Below are positions 10,042-20,184 of a stretch of DNA of 64,000 bases, in pieces. Source of the DNA: Schizochytrium sp. TIO01. Its lineage: Eukaryota > Sar > Bigyra > Thraustochytrida > Thraustochytriidae. How positions within the stretch are numbered: the first letter of the stretch is position 1; each line of letters begins with the position of its first letter. The stretch is from the NCBI GenBank assembly GCA_004764695.1, contig SMSO01000032.1, positions 4,649,483 through 4,713,482 of the forward strand, given 5' to 3'. Both the position numbers and the translations under genes were made by a program. The notes under the pieces are model-generated. The model made no database searches, had not been told where the DNA came from, and saw nothing but the letters and a program-made list of their open reading frames with translations.

Positions 10042-11196
10042 ATGGGAGCTTGTAGCGCCCCTAGAGCATGGCGCCTCAAGCCCGTGCTCTTGTTGGCAGC
10101 TTTGTGCATTTTCGCCCTAGGAACCATTACTGTAGCGCACGAACACGATGCGCTCGACGGAGAAGACAACCACGCTAGTATTCGCTGCAGAGCATGCGGA
10201 GCAGTTATTTCTGAGTTGTCTGATGTAGTAGACCTATCCTCAAAAGACTTGCAAGCTCATTTTGGTAAACATGAAAAGCTTCCTGCCAAAACCTTTGTTA
10301 ACCCAGAAGGGCTGGAATTTCAAGTTGTGACAGTGCGGGACGCAAGCGTGACGGCAGTCGGTCCGTGGAGCTCGACAATGAGCTTTTATGAAGACTATGA
10401 ATGGAAGGTCGTGCGCTGCGGGCGTTGTGGCATGCAAGTTGGATGGTGGTATCAGCCTGAACCGAATGGCAAATGTGCTGCGCATTTGGATCCTCTACAC
10501 CCTACAAGAACACATTCTCATGACCACGAGAAAAAACATGACGATCAAATCAAAACCATAGAAGATGATGAGGTAAACATTGAGTGGGTTCTGGAAAGTC
10601 TTGAAGGTGAGTGTCTGGAGAAAGATCTGGGTGATTATATTATAGAATGGTGCCATAGAAAGAACATCCTCGTCAGACGAAAGGCAACAAAAGAGGTCGT
10701 ACAGGTGTTGGGTCAGCATATGAGCCTTTATGAAGGGCAACTTAACAAAGCGCCCACCCATAATCTCGGAGGCAAGCCCCGATCATACTTTCCGATTTTC
10801 TTATACGATGGTAGCACATGCGAGGCCGACGATCAGCACACAAATTCAGCACAAGTTCATCTGATGTGTTGTGACTCCTTTCCTGCTACAAAACACAACG
10901 TAGACCGTCTTCAAGAAAGGCATCTCCGTATCGAGCAGACACGCTCCCGAAGGCCCTGCGAGTATGAATTAGTTGTTTGTATCCCTCGAATATGTTTGGT
11001 ACATCCCTTTGCTTTACTTCCACAACAAGTAGCAGTGAAATCAAGCGGGAATGCTCGCGTAACAGAAATTCCTCAAGTACAGGCAACGGCGCAAAGCTGC
11101 CCACTTCGAAACTTCTATGGACTGATTGAAAGTAGTATCATCGTTGACGGCTCACAGGAGTCGCTCTGGATGGAACGTGTTGGTGCCATTCTTTAG
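10042..11196 (+). CDS. secreted CULT-domain protein fused to an OS-9-like MRH domain
   Basis: The protein has 384 residues from an ATG with a clear signal peptide (residues about 12-32, LKPVLLLAALCIFALG). Residues 47-145 align with the cereblon CULT domain: zinc ligands C49/C52 and C126/C129, a VNPEG turn, and the ligand cage as F115, W121, W135, Y137 where human cereblon has W380, W386, W400, F402. A His/Asp-rich linker (155-175) follows. Residues 190-322 resemble the OS-9/Yos9 mannose-6-phosphate-receptor-homology domain: C191-x12-C204, C260, C276, C306 and C318 fit the six-Cys pattern, and CEYELVV...PRIC matches the OS-9 end. The canonical Gln, Arg and Glu sugar contacts look replaced. There is no KDEL-type tail. 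It is probably a lumenal or extracellular protein; its ligand is unknown. It is convergent with the membrane-protein gene that follows. Confidence 0.8.
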   Translation: MGACSAPRAWRLKPVLLLAALCIFALGTITVAHEHDALDGEDNHASIRCRACGAVISELSDVVDLSSKDLQAHFGKHEKLPAKTFVNPEGLEFQVVTVRDASVTAVGPWSSTMSFYEDYEWKVVRCGRCGMQVGWWYQPEPNGKCAAHLDPLHPTRTHSHDHEKKHDDQIKTIEDDEVNIEWVLESLEGECLEKDLGDYIIEWCHRKNILVRRKATKEVVQVLGQHMSLYEGQLNKAPTHNLGGKPRSYFPIFLYDGSTCEADDQHTNSAQVHLMCCDSFPATKHNVDRLQERHLRIEQTRSRRPCEYELVVCIPRICLVHPFALLPQQVAVKSSGNARVTEIPQVQATAQSCPLRNFYGLIESSIIVDGSQESLWMERVGAIL

Positions 11197-11793
11197 AAAG
11201 TGACAGTCAAAACGCCTACGAGAGGAGAAAGGCATATTTAAGAATGATACGGACAGGATAGTTCAAATTCTGCTCAATTAGGTGCATAACAGGGCAGTCC
11301 GATATACTATTGTGTTCGTCTAAAATGGGAGCACAGTCAAAGTGAGCAGACGATACGAAAGGCTCGTGATTTCAAACCAAAAACAAAACCAAAAACTAGA
11401 TTTGGGCTTAATATAAGCAAGTACATACCAAGACGAAGAATTTCTTTCACTGTGAAGAAAGAAGAATGAGAGTAAGACCAGCAATAAGAAAGCAAAAATG
11501 GAAAAGGAGATAAAAACCAATATGATTTGCTCTCGTAAACTCAGATTTTATCCAGAAATCAAATGCTGTAAAGTAGGTTTCTCCCATCTAACTATACGGC
11601 CATCATATTTACTGCGTAAGGGACCTTTTCAAGCATATGATTTTAAAGATGTGTTGTTTTGTTGAATGCAACGGTGTACTCAAGACGAATTGCGGAAGTA
11701 GTAGCACTATAATGTAAGCTTAAGTATAATCCTCTACAACATATATTCTATACTAGCATAATCTGACAGCGGAATTACCAGCGTTATGCATGC
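11197..11793. other. convergent 3' spacer
   Basis: AT-rich shared 3' flank of the CULT-MRH gene and the membrane-protein gene on the other strand. No gene or repeat is seen. Confidence 0.5.
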
Positions 11794-12483
11794 TTATGCA
11801 TTGAAAATAGAGTACGCGGTAGCTTCATCAGCAAGGATGAGCTTAACAGATGCGTACACACCGATGCTGGGGAAGATGACCCAGATGATGTTCGGCACAA
11901 TGACCATGAGAAAGATCTGGAGGTTCGAAGAAGCGTGATCCTGCCAGCGCTTGTTGATCATGTATTGCATAAAGTACACAAGAGTACCATACAGCTGCTG
12001 GTAGAACATTGGCAGGCCAATTACACCGAGAACCCGAGCCGGCATGAGCTCCTCTTGCAAACACATGCCAACTGCAAAAATTACGGTAGGAATAAGCATA
12101 GAAAATCCATTGCCTACGTCAACGTTCCAGCCAAATGAGTGGATGTCTGCGTAGCAGCGGTCAGCTAGAGCATATGTGGACCAAACCTGAGTCCAGTACG
12201 AAGGGGAAAGCACCTCGCTGAGGCTAGCATTCTCAAACAGAAACACCCTGCCGACAGTACCAGGCTCGTACTTTTTCTTCTTGCCAGCGAACTCGTCTTG
12301 AATCTTGCCAATGTAAAAGAAGAGGATAATCTCCCAGATACAAATTAGAACATCGATGGCAAGAAAGAGTGCCAGAGAGGCGTGCAGAGGCTGCAACAAC
12401 ACTCCATTCTTGCTTTGATGGAGTGCAATCTGCCCAAAGAAAAGGCTACACACAAAGACTGTGACGTATACGAAAGACCACAT
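11794..12483 (-). CDS. five-span membrane protein of unassigned family
   Basis: The protein has 229 residues from an ATG. Hydrophobic segments lie at about 2-22, 34-60, 127-148, 153-178 and 190-215. A short Lys-rich loop (AGKKKKYEPG) follows segment two, and a soluble stretch with YWTQVWSTYALADRCYADIH precedes segment three. The Asp/Tyr spacing and polytopic layout are faintly like EXPERA-fold proteins (emopamil-binding/TM6SF type), but I cannot confirm catalytic residues, so no function is given. It is well formed, intronless and has no obvious signal peptide beyond the first span. Confidence 0.75.
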   Translation of the reverse strand: MWSFVYVTVFVCSLFFGQIALHQSKNGVLLQPLHASLALFLAIDVLICIWEIILFFYIGKIQDEFAGKKKKYEPGTVGRVFLFENASLSEVLSPSYWTQVWSTYALADRCYADIHSFGWNVDVGNGFSMLIPTVIFAVGMCLQEELMPARVLGVIGLPMFYQQLYGTLVYFMQYMINKRWQDHASSNLQIFLMVIVPNIIWVIFPSIGVYASVKLILADEATAYSIFNA

Positions 12484-12751
12484 GGTGTCTGGACGCTGCT
12501 ACTTCTCTAGGTCCCCAGACGAGGAACACCCTCGCGATCGACCTTTAGTATTATTGGGTTTGCTCGACGTGGGCTTGGTTGCCTTGAACCTATGCCCACA
12601 CAACGCAAATATTGCGTCGAACATGTCTTGGCGTCATTAAGCTGCTATTGATTAATCATGCCTTTTATCGGGAAAACGTGTGATCGCGCGATCTTCATAG
12701 AGAGAGAGTAAATAGGGGTAGCCTGCAAAACTACAGAGACCTCTTTGTATC

Positions 12752-13048
12752 ATGGACAGCGCAATCTGCTACGGTCTGCAAGGTAAGACATCTATAGTGC
12801 CCCCGGCAGAGTGGAACATATCTCTATCGGATAAACTTGGATAGAATTGCGGGGATAATAATGATTGATATGCCGTTTGCCTTCACTATCCCCCATTCCT
12901 CATTTTTCGGAAGGTCGTTCGTTTTTCTTCAGCTGGGAAGGCTATTGGCGATAATAATGACGACGAAACGAGACGCAATGGCATGCAATCGTGCGAGAAG
13001 TGCAAATTCACGGAGCAGCATTGTCTCCTCCTCGATGTTAATTGCTAA
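12752..13048 (+). CDS. candidate two-exon 48-residue Cys-containing protein
   Basis: Proposed join of 12752..12782 and 12933..13048. Exon 1 reads MDSAICYGLQ and ends at a consensus donor GTAAGA. The 150-base intron ends in a pyrimidine tract, GTTTTTCTTCAG. Exon 2 keeps the frame (GKAIGDNNDDETRRNG, then SCEKCKF, end DVNC) to TAA at 13046-13048. Both splice sites are strong and phases agree, which is the main support. The product is too short for homology judgement. It could be a chance pairing. Confidence 0.33.
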
Positions 13049-14670
13049 CTTTTCAGATTATTAAGTCGTCAGTTTTTGCTAACGTATGGTAACAACGCGG
13101 CCTGTTATCGTCATAATTACAACCATTGTGATGTAAACAATACAGAGTATCTATCTAGGTGGCGAGCGCTCAGACCAAACTCAGCTTCCATCTTACCTCG
13201 ACATTTAGAGTTATCTTGACGTTGCTATAATGCTTAGGCGAAAATAACATATGGTTGTAGACGGGTCTTCAATGACCTTGAAGCGCAGAACTGAGCATCT
13301 GTGTGTCAGTGCGGTAGAGGCATAGACACATTTGATTCAATGAATCAACATGGCTTGCTTGCCCGTGTCAATAGGGTCCTAGCCATATCGTTTGTCGGAT
13401 TAAGAAAAATGGCATGCCTCTTTGATCCTCACTCATATGAGTCAACTAACACTGTTCAATAAAGATGAGGCCTGACAATCTAGGCTTATAATCTACTAGA
13501 CGAAACATCTAAATACAATAGTAAGTACACAAGATTTTAAATGGTGAGGTGGTTCTGTCAAGTAACTGGAAGCACAGTTTCATCTGTAGTACCAGCTCTT
13601 CGATGCAAAAATACAATTCTTAGGTGCGCCCATAATGACTAAATAACTTTTGGTTTCAAAACCGGTGTAGAATCAATGTACAAGCTGCCAGATGAGTAGT
13701 AAGGTGTAATGTAGAAACCAACGTTAGAAGTACTCTGGTTTCGCAGATTTCGCATGACGTACTTAAAAAATTGAAGAACAATGGCTCTTATCGTACTGAG
13801 TAAGTGAAATCTAGAGACCATCGTCCTCTTAGGAATAACCAGCCCTTCAAGCTCTCTTTGTAGGATCTTTTACTTTTTACAAGTTTATTCATAAAGCAGT
13901 GGACAGGCTTGCTCTTGATTAATATACGCTTGAACTGTCGGCTCTACTTATACTTCCTCTCAGCTCGATGGTGGAGAGGTTAGTTAGGCACCTCTTATAC
14001 CAGCAAGCTAAGTATTGAGGTGACAAGCTCTTTAGCTATTATTTGTCTGGTACGCGCTCTCAGATAATACAGATATGAGCGCGTGACAATCTATCATTGG
14101 TCGTGGTCGCGTTTCAGCAAGGTGTTTCGTAGACGCATTAAAAAATGTTTCTACAATATCATCAGTTCTTTTGGACGTTCTCTCGCATACACTCGTGCGA
14201 AAGTTATTGTGTGTCCCAACATGGGCTAAAAGTTAAGCAAGCCAACTCTAGCTGGCTACTACCTACTTGCTCTTTGAATCAAGAGAAATTTCCTCCTTGT
14301 GCAAACTCAAGCCCAACAATAGTCATTGAAGCGAGCAGAATTATGGAAAGGATATCGTCATGATCTCTCGGGAGGTCTTAGGCAGGTAGATAGAGATATT
14401 ATCCCTTCCTACGTCTGCTGCCAATAGGAGGAAGCACGACGGCTCACTTTGCTCGAGGTAACAACTAGAGTCCGACCTGGAACATGGCGCTGAGTCAAGA
14501 GCTCCAGTGCCTTGCCTTTAGCTTATTTAGGTTTTCTGCCTCTAGAACGTGCTGCCATAAATCTTCATACTTCAGAATGAAGCGCTAGTTACTAATCGTC
14601 TCCGCCTGCTAAGAAGCGCCGATGTAGCATCATCCACTTGGCATGCATGCCACCTAATTGGCCCGCTCTT
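13049..14670. other. intergenic spacer
   Basis: AT-rich sequence with scattered AGCTAG words. No coherent reading frame from an ATG longer than about 70 codons, no tRNA-like cloverleaf and no long repeat is visible. Confidence 0.45.
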
Positions 14671-15896
14671 GAAAGGTAGCCTAGTTGGTACGAGCATTGC
14701 AATTTTCGTGGCTCAGCGCTGATATATCTGGTCTTCAAGTTCAAGTTCAAGCCACGAGCCGCTCAGCTCGCAGCCTCCCGGCGAGTTTGTGCCGGGGATT
14801 TCCAACGGCATCTGCGGATTCCGATGTGCGCCATCCGAGTCAACGGTATCGCGCGACTGAAGTTCGAGAGCGTCGAGGACCCGAGACACAAGACGGTCAT
14901 GATTTGTATCCCCACATTCTCCAGGTTCCAAACTTGGAGCTTGAGGAGACAAAGTTCGAAGGCAGTGAGTGGCGCCTCGCTCGCAGAACCACGACTCTGC
15001 TCGCCCCTCGCTGTAATCGTTTTGGACCGCGGCCAGCTTTTCTCGACTGCCTCTTGGCTTTCCTCGAGCGCTCCCGCTCCCGCCCGCCTGCTCCCGCGAG
15101 GAGGCGCGACACGTTGTCTGCGGCGCTGCCACACAGCCGACCGAGTCGCGCGCGCGGTCCTACCGATTTTGAATGTGCATCATCGCGAACTCCATCTCCA
15201 AAGATTTCCAAATTTCGAATTTCAAATTTTCAATCCGAAGTCTCCTCGTCAAAATTCGTATCCGCCGCTCACAATAGACCGTCAGACGGACCAGACCTCG
15301 ACCAAGTTTTCATTACTTTATTTATTTCTAAATAAATCTAAATAAATCTAAATAAGTACATATAACATCACCATTTTAAATTTAAAAAAATAAAATAAAT
15401 GCGGTATCGTCTCTCTTCTTATATTTATTTATTTAAAATAAATAGATAAATAACAATAAGAATACCATTTTTATCCTTCTGAAAATCAATTCATTCATTC
15501 ATTCATTTATTCATACCTACCTATGTGAGACACACCTAGCGAGTGACTGGCTGGCAATCTCGAGCTCCCTCTCGTCTTCTTCATTTTAAATTTAAAACTA
15601 AATTCAAACAAAAAAGAAAAGTAAAGAAAAGAAAAGAAAAGTAAAGGAGAGAAGAGAAGAGAAGATCGTAAATGAAAAGGTCAACTGCGCAAATCGAAGA
15701 TCTTCCTCATCGTCTGCGAACCTGGAGGGTTTTTGCAAGCGAAGAAAAGCGGAGAAAAGGCCAAAGGAACACCCACAATCAGGCCTCCGTCTGCTCTCCT
15801 GTACGCGAAGCTGGCTGCGTCTTGAGTTCTCCCCCGCTTTGACAGGGCCTCCTCCTTCTTCCCTGCGGCCTGTTTGATTGATCTGCTGCCTTTCTT

Positions 15897-15930
15897 TCTT
15901 TATTTATTCATTTATTTATTTATTTATTTG
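15897..15930. repeat. (ATTT)n microsatellite
   Basis: A run of TTTA/ATTT units, with one ATTC variant, in the gene-poor block. A looser TTTA-rich stretch also occurs near 15320-15500. Confidence 0.85.
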
Positions 15931-16101
15931 TTCACCTGTATTCATCTGCTTATTGCCTCCAGAAACATCGGCGCTGCAAACTTCAAAGGGCGAACTCGAG
16001 TTGGAATCTCCAAAGGACGGCCGCCGCCTCTCTGTCTGCTGTCTCCTCCTTCTTCGCCCCACCAAACCGACCAGCGCCACAGAAAAGCGTCAGTTTCCAT
16101 T

Positions 16102-16127
16102 GATCGATCGATCGATCGATCGATCGA
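16102..16127. repeat. (GATC)n microsatellite
   Basis: Six uninterrupted GATC units, a self-complementary tetranucleotide. A (GACT)n run follows at about 16183-16203. Confidence 0.9.
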
Positions 16128-16720
16128 GTGAATTCTTCGAAAGAAGGAACGAAAGAAAGGTCAAGAAGATCCAACTACCACGGACTGACTGACTGACTGA
16201 CTGGCGGACTGCTAGTGATGGGTGGGGTACTCGTAGAGGGTCCCAGCCACTCATGCTAGCTAGTTAGCCCGTTAGTTAGTTAGTCAAGATGCTATTGCGA
16301 TCTATCCGCAAAAAAGATTGATTTCACTTTCTTCTTCTTCGTTCCCTTAGTCTTACTATCATCCCAACTTTTAATGACTATTCTTTCACTCTTCTTCTAG
16401 AAAGTTTATATCAAAGGTTTTTTTTGGTGTTTTTTTTTTTTTAGTTGTCAAAAAATATGTATAGTAAGTGGAAGAGAAAAAGGTGTCTTTTCGGTACACC
16501 CGCATCGCCGTTGGACCCTCAGAAGAAGACTCCTGCAGCACACCCCAAGTTTCAAACTCTTCTCAATACCCGTCTACAGTAAACACTCATCTAGGGGGCT
16601 GCTGGGAACTTTCCATCGACGGAGTTCTAGAAGACCCTTGGCTCGGCAGCGGGCGTTCTATCCAGCCTTCTTGTCACTGACAGTAGTTCCAATCACGGGT
16701 AGAACGGCACCGCTGAAAAG

Positions 16721-16739
16721 TCGTTCCCCGTGTTACCCC
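16721..16739 (+). repeat. second copy of the 19-base word at 9081
   Basis: Exact copy of TCGTTCCCCGTGTTACCCC, found also at 9081-9099 in the same orientation. Confidence 0.6.
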
Positions 16740-17074
16740 TATTTGTGCGTGAGTGTATATGTATGTATGATGAATGGATGTATGTATGTTTTTGTATGTA
16801 TATGTATGCCACTGCCACGAAAGATAGATTTGCCAAAGGCGGGAAAAGCAACAGAGATCTCGAAACCTCTGCGCGAAGCCTCAAAGCCGCGGTGCCGCGA
16901 GCGGACCTGAAGCAGGAGGAGGGAGCCTGGGCATGGGCTTACTCGCCCACCGCCCCTCCTCCTTCGCGAACCTCGAGGCTCCCTTCCAGCCTGCGCGCCT
17001 CTCTCTTTCTCCGCTCTTGGTTGCTTTCCATTCTGTGACCCGTGAATAAAGGCAAACAAAGTAAACCAAACGGG

Positions 17075-17110
17075 TCATTCATTCATTCATTCATTCATTC
17101 ATTCATTCAT
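17075..17110. repeat. (ATTC)n microsatellite
   Basis: About nine CATT/ATTC units, directly followed by an ACATAC-rich stretch. Confidence 0.9.
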
Positions 17111-17165
17111 ATACACATACAGACCCACACATACTGTGTATCATATACACGCCTCGATATACCTG

Positions 17166-17169
17166 TATA

Positions 17170-17207
<38 letters not shown>
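17166..17207. repeat. (TA)n dinucleotide tract
   Basis: An alternating TA run interrupted once by CATA near its middle; the sequence is self-complementary and can extrude a hairpin. Confidence 0.9.
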
Positions 17208-17316
17208 CGTGCATTACACATTTGTAGAGATGAGTAAGTATGCATAATAAATCATAATTAATTAAAATATGATACAGATAGAATAGATACACAATGTGTA
17301 TATATGTATATATATG

Positions 17317-17407
17317 TGTATGTATGTATGTATGTATGTATGTATGTATGTATGTATGTATGTATGTATGTATGTATGTATGTATGTATGTATGTATGTA
17401 TGTATGT
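17317..17407. repeat. (TATG)n microsatellite, longest array in the window
   Basis: About 22 near-perfect TATG units. The strand is strongly asymmetric (no C), and it lies about 110 bases after the TA tract. Confidence 0.95.
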
Positions 17408-17587
17408 GAGATAGGTCCGTCTACGCTCGCGGGAATTGAGGTTGCGCCGACGGATTCCTGAGGTCTCGCGCCGCGTCGACGAGGAGAAGAGCGGAGAGAG
17501 AGCGGCGGAAGAGGGAGCCGCGGCGGTGACGGGGCGGCTGCGGCGGAGCCAGGAAGCGCCGGCGGCGGCTAAGGCAGGTGTTTCTGG

Positions 17588-17617
17588 TTGATTGATTGAT
17601 TGATTGATTGATTGATT
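17588..17617. repeat. (GATT)n microsatellite
   Basis: About seven GATT units directly after a GC-rich, GGCGG-rich island. The same unit recurs at 27928-27969. Confidence 0.9.
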
Positions 17618-18367
17618 CTGCGGGAAGAAGGAGAGAGCGAGAGAAAGGAAAGCAGGGAAGCTCTGAGGCGTTCCCCGCCGTTATTATTGTGACTTAGTTT
17701 GGCTTCTTTTCTTTTCTTTCTTTGTGGTCTTTTCTTTCCTGTTTTGTTCTGGTATCGTAAAAGCAGATATCGTACCATGGTTTGGTATTGAAGGTGCCGA
17801 TTCAAAGTGGACAGATGGAGCTAGCTAGCTCAGCATTAGGAGCGCGATAGCTTAGCGTATCCTCAGCTTTTGTTGGGATTGTTGTATCTCTTGCGTGAAT
17901 CTGCGTAGCTAGCTTTTCGTAGTTTTAAACTATGATATTGATATCACTATTTTTTATATATTTTTTAAAAAGTAAATTTTAAAATGTACGATTTTGTTTT
18001 TGTAATTATTTATTTAAATTTGAGTTGAAAGTAACAATTAATCGATCGATGATTAGATAGGAGATAATACTAACATGCGCTGCTTCTTCTCCGCAGGAGG
18101 TAGTAGTAGGAGGTATTAGGAAGGAGCAGTACTAAGCAGAGAGACGCCTAAGAAGTACTGAGATCTTTTCGAATTGAGTTTTCTCTTTAGAGAAAGGGAG
18201 AAGTAAAAAGAAATTCAAATCTATCTGTGTATCTATTTGTTGACAGTCAGTCAGTCACCAAACCCGAATCTCTGGACACTCGAGAAAGAAATACGTACGT
18301 GATCACGCCCGGCGTTGTGGCTTCGCTCGCTTTATCTTAGCACCATCCTGGTTGCTGCCTGCCTGTC

Positions 18368-18396
18368 TGCATGCATGCATGCATGCATGCATGCTT
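18368..18396. repeat. (ATGC)n microsatellite
   Basis: About seven GCAT/ATGC units, self-complementary, about 460 bases upstream of the peroxidase start. Confidence 0.9.
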
Positions 18397-18851
18397 GCTC
18401 GTAGCAAACGAACCAGCCTTTCCTCCCTCCAGCGCTTTGTCTCGCAAAGGCTCTCACCTGATGTCGTTTGCTTGAATTGTCGTCATGAGACTGCGAGAAG
18501 CGAGAAGATATAGTTAAACTTCTTATGCCTTAACTACGTGCTCTCTCTTATGCATCTATGGTTGTAAACATGTATCTTCGTGGAGGAAAGGAAGGCACAA
18601 GCATTGCAGGTGCAAGGACCTTGGCAAATAAATGGTTCCTTTGGCGCCACACCACCAAACCTGAAGCGAACATGCTGAAGACTAACTTAACTCATTCATT
18701 CTCTGTCGAACGAATGGAAACATAAAATCTTGCTTGCTTGTTGTTTTTTTGTTCAAATATTGGAATCTGGCCTGCGGGAAACCTCAATAATTCATTCCCA
18801 TCCTGACTTTGCTGTCTGTCATCACAGTCATCGTCCCGTCAGTCAGTCAAA

Positions 18852-19910
18852 ATGCTCTCCACTGTCGCCCGTACCGCCCGCACCCGCGTGGCCGCCCAGG
18901 CCCGCGTCTCGCGCCGCTTCCTCAACGCTGAGGCCCCCAAGGCCCCTGCTGGTGAGCCCAAGAAGGGCGGCAACGGTGGTGTGATCGGCCTCCTCGCCGT
19001 CGCCGCCGCTGCCGGTGGTGCCTACTACTACTACAGTGGTGAGGCCGCTGCCCCCGCCGCTGCCCCCGCCGCCAAGTCTGTGGACTACAAGAAGATCTCT
19101 GAGGAGGTCGCCGACGCTCTTGAGAGCGAGACCCACGACGATGGCTCCTTCGGCCCCGTGCTCGTCCGCCTTGGCTGGCACAGCAGTGGTACCTTCGACA
19201 AGGAGAAGAACGACGGTGGCAGTGATGGTGCCGGTATGCGTTTCGCTCCCGAGTCCAAGTGGGGCGCCAACGCTGGTCTTGACAAGGCTCGCGCTGTCAT
19301 AGAGGCCATCAAGGCCAAGCACCCCGAGATCACCTACTCTGACTTGTGGATCCTTGCTGCCAACACCGCCATCGAAGAGATGGGTGGCCCCCACTGCGCT
19401 TTCCGCCCTGGTCGCTCTGACAAGGCCGAGGACTGCTCCCCTCTCCCCGACGGTCGTCTCCCTGACGCCGATGGCCGTGGCAAGAACCCCGCTGACCACC
19501 TCCGCGACATCTTCTACCGCCAGGGCTTCAACGACCAGGAGATCGTTGCCCTTGCCGGCGCCCACGCCATTGGCCGCTGCCACACTGAGAACAGTGGCTA
19601 CTGGGGCCCCTGGACCAACGCCCCCACCACCTTCAGTAACGAGTTCTTCCGCCTGCTCCTCGATGAGAAGTGGACCAAGAAGACCAAGCACGAGGGCAAG
19701 AAGTGGGAGGGCCCCGAGCAGTTCGAGAACCCTGCTGGCAACCTTATGATGCTCCCCACCGATCTTTCCCTTGTCGAGGACAAGGAGTTCCGCCCCTGGG
19801 TCGAGAAGTACGCCAAGGACGAGGAGCTCTTCTTCAAGGACTTCGCTGCCGCTTGGACCAAGCTTACCGAGAACGGATGCAAGAACCTTGCTGCCCAGCC
19901 TGCTCTCTAA
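18852..19910 (+). CDS. CCP1: mitochondrial cytochrome c peroxidase (class I haem peroxidase)
   Basis: The protein has 352 residues from the ATG after AGTCAGTCAAA. Residues 1-25 are an Arg/Ala-rich presequence and about 42-62 a hydrophobic segment ([20 protein letters not shown]), the bipartite leader that places CCP in the intermembrane space. Distal-site R106, W109 and H110 sit in [10 protein letters not shown]. Proximal H238 sits in [12 protein letters not shown], with W254 exactly 16 residues on (equivalent to yeast H175/W191) and D304 in MLPTDLS (D235). This triad favours cytochrome c peroxidase over ascorbate peroxidase. It reduces hydrogen peroxide using cytochrome c. Codons are extremely C-biased at third positions compared with neighbours, implying high expression; this bias also creates a long antisense open frame that is not a gene. 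Confidence 0.93.
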   Translation: MLSTVARTARTRVAAQARVSRRFLNAEAPKAPAGEPKKGGNGGVIGLLAVAAAAGGAYYYYSGEAAAPAAAPAAKSVDYKKISEEVADALESETHDDGSFGPVLVRLGWHSSGTFDKEKNDGGSDGAGMRFAPESKWGANAGLDKARAVIEAIKAKHPEITYSDLWILAANTAIEEMGGPHCAFRPGRSDKAEDCSPLPDGRLPDADGRGKNPADHLRDIFYRQGFNDQEIVALAGAHAIGRCHTENSGYWGPWTNAPTTFSNEFFRLLLDEKWTKKTKHEGKKWEGPEQFENPAGNLMMLPTDLSLVEDKEFRPWVEKYAKDEELFFKDFAAAWTKLTENGCKNLAAQPAL

Positions 19911-20184
19911 ATTTTTTCGTCCCGTCGTCTTTAACTGGAAAGCAACATCCGTCACTCACTCACTACCTGAACACTGTTTTTGACGAATATCGCTCTTCAG
20001 TTGAATTGCAACTACAGAAACATTTAAAAAAACGCGATCCTACCTCGCGAACAAATTTCACACTTGCGACAGCAAGAGCAACAACAAGAACTACACATCC
20101 ACACACCCACCTCTTACTCTAATGTCCGTCTTTCATTACTTTTCTCATTTATGCACCTAAAATCTGCAAACAAAATTTATTAGG

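Larger units (their letters stand above)
14671..18851. other. microsatellite-rich spacer with GC-rich islands
   Basis: This stretch mixes GC-rich islands (about 14760-15160, 16850-17030 and 17420-17580) with AT-rich tracts and tetranucleotide arrays. Several frames are open at once in the first island, the sign of GC bias rather than a gene. No protein family, transposase or reverse transcriptase motif was found. The last few hundred bases are the 5' flank of the peroxidase gene. Confidence 0.6.

Noticed and set aside
14685..15345. Several overlapping open frames (104-216 codons) on both strands
   Set aside because: The long plus frame starts at TTG, several frames are open at once because of GC bias, and no domain is visible.
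17317..17407. Possible CRISPR-like array
   Set aside because: It is an uninterrupted TATG tetranucleotide run with no spacers, in a eukaryotic spacer.
17820..17860. tRNA-like word TAGCTCAG
   Set aside because: No matching acceptor stem, anticodon arm or GTTC-type T-loop follows at the right distance.
18852..19910. Ascorbate peroxidase identity
   Set aside because: The Trp at +16 from the proximal His, the bipartite mitochondrial leader and the C-terminal pattern favour cytochrome c peroxidase, although class I members overlap in activity.
18843..19955. 370-codon open frame on the minus strand
   Set aside because: It is the exact antisense of the C-biased peroxidase gene; Gly/Val/Leu-rich repetitive composition is the mirror of that codon bias.
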